Source: JBGPIT01 sp041485125 (GTDB taxonomy: Bacteria > Desulfobacterota > Binatia > UTPRO1). Taken from it: DNA of 23,053 nt. Location: the NCBI GenBank assembly GCA_041485125.1, contig JBGPIT010000035.1, positions 1-23,053 on the forward strand. Reading direction: 5' to 3'. The notes under the pieces were generated by a model. The model did no database searches. It worked only from the letters and a program-made list of their open reading frames with translations, and was not told the DNA's origin. Position numbers and translations under genes: made by a program. This document shows, in pieces, positions 8,100-13,748 of the stretch (position 1 is its first letter; every line of letters starts with the position of its first letter).

Positions 8100-8453
8100 T
8101 CAGATGCGGGCTCCGAACGAGGCGGCGCTCGCGTGCTCCCCCGTCCGGATCCGGATCGCGTCGGCGACCGGGATCACGAAGATCCTGCCGTCGCAGGCGC
8201 CGTCCGTCCGAGCGAGCATCCTGATGAGGGCCACGACCTTCGGCACCTCGAAATCGTCCAACAAGACCTCGATTTTCATTCCAGGGACGAACTTCAGCAG
8301 GTACTCCGCGCCGCGGTAGCGCGCGACCTGCCCTCTTCGCAGCGGCGCGGTGCGCACCTCGGAAAGCGTGATGTCGTAGATGCCTTCGCGATCGAGGGCG
8401 TCGCTGATGGCGTCGATTTGAAATGGCGCGACGGTTGCTTCGATCCTCTTCAT
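8100..8453 (-). CDS. Divergent PII-family protein lacking 2-oxoglutarate-site residues
   Basis: A 117-residue PII protein. The fold markers are clear: MKRIEATVAPFQIDAI, YRGAEY with Tyr51, CDGRIFVIPV (87-96) and AIRIRTGE (99-106). The ligand site is altered compared with the canonical PII at 6012. GFGRQKG becomes TAPLRRG, so Arg38 is Leu and Gln39 is Arg. Lys58 is Gly, Gly87 is Cys and Lys90 is Arg, while Arg101 and Arg103 remain. Gln39 and Lys58 contact 2-oxoglutarate (with Mg-ATP) in studied PII proteins, so classical 2-oxoglutarate sensing is doubtful. GGGAGG precedes ATG 8453 by about 5 bases. A sigma54 promoter match lies 43 bases upstream (8496-8511), giving a leader of about 32 bases. 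The gene is divergent from the truncated kdpD and is followed by the NtrC-like gene. Confidence 0.92.
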   Translation of the reverse strand: MKRIEATVAPFQIDAISDALDREGIYDITLSEVRTAPLRRGQVARYRGAEYLLKFVPGMKIEVLLDDFEVPKVVALIRMLARTDGACDGRIFVIPVADAIRIRTGEHASAASFGARI

Positions 8454-8495
8454 GATGCCTCCCGCGTGGTCGGCCTGGTCGTCCTCCCATTTTCG

Positions 8496-8511
8496 AGCAT
8501 CGTTCGTGCCA
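8496..8511 (-). promoter_or_regulatory. Predicted sigma54 (-24/-12) promoter for the divergent PII gene
   Basis: On the minus strand the sequence TGGCACGAACGATGCT fits the sigma54 consensus TGGCACG-N4-TTGCW at every specified base except one (A for T at the first base of the -12 box). The GG and GC are spaced exactly right. Predicted transcription start is about 8485, leaving a leader of about 32 bases that contains the GGGAGG ribosome-binding site before ATG 8453. Confidence 0.75.
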
Positions 8512-8516
8512 CCCGC

Positions 8517-9668
8517 GTGACGACGCCGCGAGCGCGCCCGGAAGACTTCCTCGAGCTCCTGAAGCGCGACGCCCGGGGTCGACTGAAGATCTACATCGGC
8601 TTTGCGGCCGGCGTCGGGAAGACGTTTCGCATGCTCGAGGAGGCGCACTCGCTCGCGCACCGTCGCGTCGATGTGGTGCTCGGGTTCGTCGAGACCCATG
8701 GCCGCGCGGAAACGGCGGCGCTGATGGAAGGACTCGAGTACCTTCCGCGGCGGCAAATCGAGTACCGCGGACTGGTCCTGGAGGAGCCCGACGTCGAGGG
8801 CATCATCGCGCGGCGCCCGCAAGTCGTCGTCATCGACGAGATCGCGCACACCAATGCTCCGGGCTCCCGCAACCGCAAACGCTACCAGGACGTGCTCGAC
8901 ATCGTGGCCGAGCGGATCAACGTCATCTGCGCCTTCAACGTCCAGCACCTGGAGAGCCTGAAGGAGGTGGTCGAGCGCGCGGCCGGTGTCATGATCCGCG
9001 AAACCGTGCCGGACAGCTTCCTCAAGCAAGCGGATCAGGTCGTCAACATCGACCTCGCCGCCGAGGATCTGCTCGAGCGGCTGCGCGCGGGCAAGATCTA
9101 CGGCGCCGAGAAGGTCGAGTGGGCGCTCTCGCATTTCTTCAAGGAGGACAACCTGGGAACGCTGCGTGAGCTGGCGCTGCGCGAAGTCGCCGAGAGTCTC
9201 GACCGCGCGAGCCCGACGCAGCTCGCGACCGGCGAGTCGCGGCGGACCGACCACGCGACCGGGCGTCTCATGGTGTGCATGTCGTCCTTCTCCCCGCGCG
9301 CGAGCACGCTGCTGCGGCGCGGATCGCGCATGGCGGGACGCCTCAACACCGATTGGTACGTGGTCTACGTGGAGACGCCGGGCGAGGCGCCGGACCGGAT
9401 TGCCGCGGATGCCCAGCGGCATCTCCTCGCGAACATCGACAAGGCGCAGGAGCTCGGCGCGCTCGTCGTCCGCCTGCAGAGCACCGATCCCGTTCCGGCG
9501 CTCCTGCACTACGCCCGCCTACACGGGGTGGGGCACATCATGGTCGGCCGCTCGCACCGTCCGTGGTGGCGGCAGGTGCTGCGGCGATCGTTCGTCACGC
9601 GCATGGTCCTGCAGGCCGCCGGCTTCGACCTGCACATCGTCGCGCTCGACGACGAGGAGCAGGCGTGA
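8517..9668 (+). CDS. kdpD: Truncated KdpD: KdpD sensor domain plus USP domain, no kinase
   Basis: A 383-residue protein corresponding only to the cytosolic N-terminal part of KdpD, the K+/turgor sensor. The KdpD domain (about 8-215) has Walker A GFAAGVGKT, a Walker B-like VVVIDEIAHTNAPGSRNRKRYQDV block and an FNVQHLESL motif. A universal-stress-protein domain follows (about 250-375, LMVCMSSFSPRAS...). The four membrane helices, GAF and histidine-kinase domains of a full-length (about 900-residue) KdpD are absent; translation stops at 9668, overlapping the next gene. S257-F-S259, then exactly 20 residues, then WYVVY (280-284) resembles the SxS-X20-FTAxY c-di-AMP motif described for Staphylococcus KdpD, though the FTA part differs. 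GTG 8517 is chosen because the product then begins like other KdpD proteins; GTG 8466 is in frame but would overlap the predicted PII promoter and leader. It is coupled to the histidine kinase gene. Confidence 0.88.
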   Translation: MTTPRARPEDFLELLKRDARGRLKIYIGFAAGVGKTFRMLEEAHSLAHRRVDVVLGFVETHGRAETAALMEGLEYLPRRQIEYRGLVLEEPDVEGIIARRPQVVVIDEIAHTNAPGSRNRKRYQDVLDIVAERINVICAFNVQHLESLKEVVERAAGVMIRETVPDSFLKQADQVVNIDLAAEDLLERLRAGKIYGAEKVEWALSHFFKEDNLGTLRELALREVAESLDRASPTQLATGESRRTDHATGRLMVCMSSFSPRASTLLRRGSRMAGRLNTDWYVVYVETPGEAPDRIAADAQRHLLANIDKAQELGALVVRLQSTDPVPALLHYARLHGVGHIMVGRSHRPWWRQVLRRSFVTRMVLQAAGFDLHIVALDDEEQA

Positions 9669-11518
9669 GCACCCGAACGAAGTTCCTGCTCGCGCAAACG
9701 CCGCTCGCGATCGCGCTCGTGCTTTTCGGCCTCGTCGCGACGCGAGCACTGTCGTCGCTGGCGGAGCAAGGAAGCACGATCCTGCAAGACAACTACCGGA
9801 GCGTGCTCGCGGCCGAGCGCATGAAGGACGCGATCGGGGGGCTGCAGGACGCGCTCTCGTTGACGCTGATCCGGGGCTCGGCGGACGCGGACGACGAGCC
9901 GCGAGCCGAGCGCCGCCGCTTCGAGGCGGAGCTCCTGGTCCAGGAGCACAACATCACGGAGCCCGGAGAGAACGAGGCGACCCGCCGGCTCCGCGAGCTC
10001 TGGGGGGCGTACCAGGAGAAGCTGGATCGCTTCGTGACGACCGATCCGGCTGGCGCGCGGACGCTCTTCGTCGAGGAGATCGCGCCGACGGCGGCCGCCA
10101 TCAGGAACACCGCGGACAAGATCCTCGCGCTGAACCACGATGCGATGACACGGAAGAGCGAGCGCGCCCGGCAGTCCGCTGCCCGGCTGAACCTCTCCCT
10201 GCTAGTCGCGGCCTTCGTCGCGCTTCTCGGCGGCACGCTGCTCTCGGTCCTCATCACGAACCGCCTGGTCCAGCCACTGGCGCTCCTGACGCGCGCGGTG
10301 CAGCGGATCGGCGAGGGCGACTTCGACGCGCGCATCGGCCTCACGGGTCGCGACGAGCTCGCCCAACTCGCCGGCCACGTGAACGGCATGGCCGCGCGCT
10401 TGAAGCAGTATCGCCAGAGCTCGATCGGGGAGCTGCTACTGGCGCAGCAAGCGTCGCAGGCGGCGATCGACGGCTTACCGGATCCGGTGGTCGTGTTCGA
10501 CGAGCATGGCGCCGTGCTCGCGGTCAACCGCGCCGCGGACGCGCTGCTCGGCGTGTCGCTCGAGCATGCCGGCGGCGATCCGCTCGATGCGCTGGCGCCG
10601 CCCGTTCGCGCGGTAGTGGAGGGCGCCCGTGATCACGTCCTGAAGGGCAAGGGCGCGTACGCGCCGAAGGGCTTCGAGGAAGCGATCTGCGTGTCTCCCG
10701 TGCAGGGCGAGCGCTACTTCCTCCCGCGCGCGACGCCCATGTATGCCGAGGAGGGCGACATCGCGGGCGCGACGGTAATGCTCCAGGACGTGACCCGCCT
10801 GCGGCGCGTCGACGAGCTGCGGAACGACATGGTCGCGACTCTCGCGCACGAGCTCTGTACGCCGCTCACGTCGCTGCGCATGGGCATCCATCTCTGCCTC
10901 GAGCAGACCGCCGGACCGCTGACGGAGCAGCAATCGGATCTTCTGTACGCAAGCCGCGAGGACTGCGATCGGTTGCAGTCGACCGTCGACGAGCTGTTGC
11001 ACCTGGCACGTATCCAGGGCGCCCCGATCGAGCTCGACCGGCGCGCGACCTCGCCGCGAAGTCTCGTCGAGACGACGATCGACGCCCACCGAGCGCTCGC
11101 GGCGAAACACCACGTTCAGCTCGAAGCCGATGTGCCGGCGGGCGTCGGCGACGTCCGAGCCGACCGCGAGCGCATATGCGTCGTGCTCGCCAATCTGCTC
11201 ACCCACGCGATCCACCGCTCCGCTCCCGGCGCGATGGTCTCCGCGCACGTCCGGCCGGTCGAAGGCGCGGTGCGATTCGAGATCGTCGACGGCGGCGAGA
11301 CCATCGCACCCGAGGTCCGCGCGGCTCTGTTCGACCGCTTCGCCCGACCACCTGCGGGGTCGAGTACAGAAGCCGCGCGCGGACTCTCCTTCGCGAAGGA
11401 GATCGTCGAAGCGCATGGCGGCGAGATTGGCTTCACCAGCGAAGCGGACGGGTGCACCACGTTCTGGTTCACGCTGCCGTCGCGGGTGGCGGCCGATGAA
11501 CCCCACTTCGACGCGTAG
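9665..11518 (+). CDS. Membrane histidine kinase (HAMP-PAS-HisKA) with degraded ATP-binding boxes
   Basis: A 617-residue sensor kinase. TM1 is near 8-30, then an extracytoplasmic helical domain of about 145 residues, TM2 near 176-197 (LNLSLLVAAFVALLGGTLLSVLI), HAMP (about 198-250), PAS (about 262-380, DGLPDPVVVFDEHGAVLAVN), HisKA with His395 in LAHELCTPLTSL (the usual Arg of HELRTP is Cys398), and an HATPase domain to the end. The ATP-binding boxes deviate. The N-box reads NLLTHAIHRS with His514 where the Mg-coordinating Asn is expected. The G1 box DxGxG reads DGGET (542-546). The G2 region reads EAARGLSFAKEIVEAHGG in place of GxGLGLxIAKxIVEAHGG. It starts with GTG 9665 overlapping the kdpD stop by 4 bases (GTGA), with GAGGAG upstream, so the two are translationally coupled and may replace one full KdpD. 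Kinase activity is uncertain. Confidence 0.88.
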   Translation: MSTRTKFLLAQTPLAIALVLFGLVATRALSSLAEQGSTILQDNYRSVLAAERMKDAIGGLQDALSLTLIRGSADADDEPRAERRRFEAELLVQEHNITEPGENEATRRLRELWGAYQEKLDRFVTTDPAGARTLFVEEIAPTAAAIRNTADKILALNHDAMTRKSERARQSAARLNLSLLVAAFVALLGGTLLSVLITNRLVQPLALLTRAVQRIGEGDFDARIGLTGRDELAQLAGHVNGMAARLKQYRQSSIGELLLAQQASQAAIDGLPDPVVVFDEHGAVLAVNRAADALLGVSLEHAGGDPLDALAPPVRAVVEGARDHVLKGKGAYAPKGFEEAICVSPVQGERYFLPRATPMYAEEGDIAGATVMLQDVTRLRRVDELRNDMVATLAHELCTPLTSLRMGIHLCLEQTAGPLTEQQSDLLYASREDCDRLQSTVDELLHLARIQGAPIELDRRATSPRSLVETTIDAHRALAAKHHVQLEADVPAGVGDVRADRERICVVLANLLTHAIHRSAPGAMVSAHVRPVEGAVRFEIVDGGETIAPEVRAALFDRFARPPAGSSTEAARGLSFAKEIVEAHGGEIGFTSEADGCTTFWFTLPSRVAADEPHFDA

Positions 11519-11527
11519 CCGTCACAC

Positions 11528-11567
11528 TGCATTTTCCCGCAATCGCAAATCACCGATTCGTGCATTT
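11528..11567. repeat. TGCATTT direct repeat and AATCG/CGATT dyad upstream of kdp
   Basis: TGCATTT occurs at 11528-11534 and again at 11561-11567, 33 bases apart (about three helical turns). Between them AATCG (11541-11545) and CGATT (11554-11558) form an imperfect dyad. The block lies about 95-135 bases upstream of the predicted sigma54 transcription start, where enhancer sites for sigma54 activators are normally found. The assignment rests on position only. Confidence 0.3.
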
Positions 11568-11635
11568 CGCAGCGCCGGGAACGTGCCGTCCGCCGCAAAG
11601 GCCGACCGATACGTTGCCGACCGCAACAGCGGCGA

Positions 11636-11651
11636 TGGCATATCCATTGCT
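11636..11651 (+). promoter_or_regulatory. Predicted sigma54 (-24/-12) promoter for the kdp operon
   Basis: TGGCATATCCATTGCT matches TGGCACG-N4-TTGCW except at the two weaker positions after TGGCA; TGGCA, TTGCT and the GG-GC spacing are exact. Predicted transcription start is about 11662, giving a leader of about 27 bases with a GGGAGG ribosome-binding site before ATG 11689. No competing sigma70 promoter is obvious in the 170-base gap. Confidence 0.72.
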
Positions 11652-11688
11652 GCATCGGGTCATGAAACGTCTCACGGGAGGTCGAACC

Positions 11689-11784
11689 ATGAATCTCGTT
11701 GTTTGGCTGCCCGCCATGTTCTTTCTCGGCCTGGCGAGCCTGGCGCTCTGTTACGCGTTCATCGACGCGTGCGAACAAATCTGA
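11689..11784 (+). CDS. Small single-span membrane protein preceding kdpF
   Basis: A 31-residue protein, MNLVVWLPAMFFLGLASLAL followed by CYAFIDACEQI. It has one hydrophobic span and a short C-terminal tail with two cysteines. GGGAGG lies 7-8 bases before the ATG. An in-frame ATG at 11662 coincides with the predicted transcription start, so 11689 is preferred. It is the first gene of the kdp operon and ends 10 bases before kdpF, with the GAGGAG that serves kdpF overlapping its stop. From memory, similar tiny membrane ORFs with a cysteine near the end occur beside kdp operons in other bacteria. Its role is unknown; a KdpF-like stabilising subunit is a reasonable guess. Confidence 0.7.
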   Translation: MNLVVWLPAMFFLGLASLALCYAFIDACEQI

Positions 11785-11794
11785 GGAGCCGACC

Positions 11795-11875
11795 ATGATT
11801 TACGTCACCGGAGCCGTCGCGCTGTTTCTCTTCGTGTACCTCTTCGCGGCGCTCATTCGTCCGGAATGGTTCTAG
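11795..11875 (+). CDS. kdpF: KdpF, small subunit of the K+-transporting ATPase
   Basis: A 26-residue single-span peptide, MIYVTGAVALFLFVYLFAAL then IRPEWF. The Y-L-x-x-A-L-[IL]-[RK]-P-E-x-F ending is the KdpF signature. In Escherichia coli KdpF sits at the KdpA interface and stabilises the KdpFABC complex. GAGGAG precedes the ATG, and kdpA starts 14 bases after the stop with its own GGAGGG. Confidence 0.93.
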   Translation: MIYVTGAVALFLFVYLFAALIRPEWF

Positions 11876-11889
11876 GGAGGGTTGATTCC

Positions 11890-13707
11890 ATGTGGCTCTT
11901 GCCGATCTCGCTGCTCGTCACGATGGTCGTTCTGTCGATCCCGCTCAGCCGCTACGCGGCCTGGATCATGGAAGGACAGTATCGAGCGCCGCGCTTCCTA
12001 CGATGGTTCGAAGAGCGACTCGACGGCGGGCCGCAGAATTGGAAGCAGTACACGGCCGCGCTGCTGGTCTTCAACGCCGTGCTCTTCGTCTACGGCTTCG
12101 TCGTGCTGGCGGTGCAGCCGCTCGCGCCCCTCAATCCGCGCGGCCTCGGCATGCTCGAGCCGACGACGATCTTCAACACCGTCGCGTCGTTCATGACCAA
12201 CACGAATCTCCAGCATTATTCCGGCGACGTGCATTTCTCCAACTTCAGCCAACTCTTCTTCGTCATCGCGAACATGTTCCTTTCGGCGTCGGTCGGGTTT
12301 TGCGCGCTCGCCGCGATCATTCGGCTGTTCCGCGGCGACAAGACCGTCGGCAACTTCTTCGTCGATATGTGGCGGGTGATTCTCTACATGTTCATTCCCG
12401 TCTGCCTCGTGCTCGGCATTCTCTTCATGCAGCAGGGCATGCCGATGACGTATCAAGCCTCCGTCCAGGTCTCGACGCTCGAGCCCGGCGCCATGGGCAC
12501 GACCGACGACGGCCAGGTGAAGCAGCAGACGATCGTCATAGGCCCGGTGGCGGCGGTCATCCCGATCAAACAGGTCGGGACCAACGGCGGCGGCTTCTTC
12601 GGCGCCAACGCCGCTCATCCGTTCGAGAACCCGAGCGCGTGGACCAACTGGATCACCTGCGTCGCCATGATGCTGTTCCCCGCGTCGCTCGTACTGATGT
12701 ACGGCCGGATGCTCCGCCGGGTGCGTCACGCGGCCGTGATCTACGCCGTCATGGGAACGTTGCTGGTCGGCATGATCGGGTGGGCGGTCTACTGGGACGC
12801 GATGAAGCCCAATCCGGGCCTCACCGCGCATGCGGCCGTCGAGGACTACGCCATCCCGAGCGCAACGGCGCCGGGCGGATCACGGCCCGTGCCGTTCCCC
12901 GCGGTCGCGGCGCTGCCCGTCGATCAGCACCTCGGCAACCTGGAGGGCGCCGAGCTGCGCTTCGGCACCTCCGCCGGCGCGACGTTCGCGGCGCTCACGA
13001 CCGCCTTCACCACGGGCGCCGTGAATCGTGCCCACGACAGCTTGAATCCTCTGGCGGGCCTCTCGCCGATGGTGGGCATGTGGCTGAACTGCGTCTTCGG
13101 CGGCAAGGGCGTGGGTATGATCAATCTGCTGCTCTTCCTCATCGTCGGCGTGTTCCTCGCCGGCCAGATGGTCGGTCGGACCCCCGAGTATCTCAGCAAG
13201 AAAGTGGGCGCGCGCGAGATGAAGCTCGCGATGATCGCGCTCCTCGTCCATCCCATCATGATCCTCGGACCGACGGGGCTCTTCGCCGCGAGCACGTGGG
13301 GCACCAAGGCGGAGAGCAACCCCGGCGCCCACGGCTTCGCGGAGGTCCTCTACGAGTTCTCGTCGGCATCGGCGAACAACGGCTCCGGTTTCGAGGGCCT
13401 CGGCGACACGTACGGCTTCAACGACAATCCCACGCCCGCGCCCACGGCCGTACCGTGGGACGTCGCGACCGGGCTGGTGATGCTGTTCAGCCGGTATCTG
13501 CCGATCATCGCGCCGATCGCGATGGCGGCAAGCCTCGGGGCGAAGAAGAAGACGCCGTTCACGTCGGGCACGATGCGTGACGACACCGCGACCTTCGGGT
13601 TCCTCGTGCTGGGCACGGTCGTGGTCATCGGCGCCCTGTTGTTCCTGCCCGTCGCCGCGTTGGCGCCGCTCGCCGAGCACTTGGGGCCGATCCCCTTCGG
13701 CGGCTGA
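11890..13707 (+). CDS. kdpA: KdpA, K+-binding channel-like subunit
   Basis: A 605-residue inner-membrane subunit that selects and translocates K+ in the KdpFABC pump. The four selectivity-filter loops of the SKT superfamily are visible: TNTNLQHYSG (103-112), GTNGGGFFGANAAHPFENP (230-248), GTSAGATFAALTTAF (from 359) and SSASANNGSGFEGL (around 492-505). About ten membrane spans fit the family. ATG 11890 is chosen because GGAGGG lies 7-12 bases upstream and the product begins at the first membrane helix. The length is slightly above E. coli KdpA (557). It is followed by kdpB after 41 bases. Confidence 0.97.
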   Translation: MWLLPISLLVTMVVLSIPLSRYAAWIMEGQYRAPRFLRWFEERLDGGPQNWKQYTAALLVFNAVLFVYGFVVLAVQPLAPLNPRGLGMLEPTTIFNTVASFMTNTNLQHYSGDVHFSNFSQLFFVIANMFLSASVGFCALAAIIRLFRGDKTVGNFFVDMWRVILYMFIPVCLVLGILFMQQGMPMTYQASVQVSTLEPGAMGTTDDGQVKQQTIVIGPVAAVIPIKQVGTNGGGFFGANAAHPFENPSAWTNWITCVAMMLFPASLVLMYGRMLRRVRHAAVIYAVMGTLLVGMIGWAVYWDAMKPNPGLTAHAAVEDYAIPSATAPGGSRPVPFPAVAALPVDQHLGNLEGAELRFGTSAGATFAALTTAFTTGAVNRAHDSLNPLAGLSPMVGMWLNCVFGGKGVGMINLLLFLIVGVFLAGQMVGRTPEYLSKKVGAREMKLAMIALLVHPIMILGPTGLFAASTWGTKAESNPGAHGFAEVLYEFSSASANNGSGFEGLGDTYGFNDNPTPAPTAVPWDVATGLVMLFSRYLPIIAPIAMAASLGAKKKTPFTSGTMRDDTATFGFLVLGTVVVIGALLFLPVAALAPLAEHLGPIPFGG

Positions 13708-13748
13708 GCTCGGCGCCGTGAACGATTTCGATGAGAAGGAGTACGTCG

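Noticed and set aside
7536..8516. Upstream in-frame extension of the short KdpD on the plus strand
   Set aside because: It runs antisense through the NtrC-like and PII genes with Arg-rich sequence; KdpD homology starts just after GTG 8517.
8454..9509. Minus-strand frame extending the divergent PII protein upstream by about 350 codons
   Set aside because: The extension is antisense to kdpD and lacks domains; PII begins at ATG 8453 with a proper ribosome-binding site and standard N-terminus.
11662..11688. Alternative start MKRLTGGRT for the small membrane ORF
   Set aside because: The ATG coincides with the predicted transcription start and has no ribosome-binding site; ATG 11689 has GGGAGG at the right distance.
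11519..11688. c-di-AMP (ydaO-type) riboswitch in front of kdp
   Set aside because: The gap is only 170 bases, no conserved ydaO core or terminator switch was recognised, and the predicted leader is about 27 bases.
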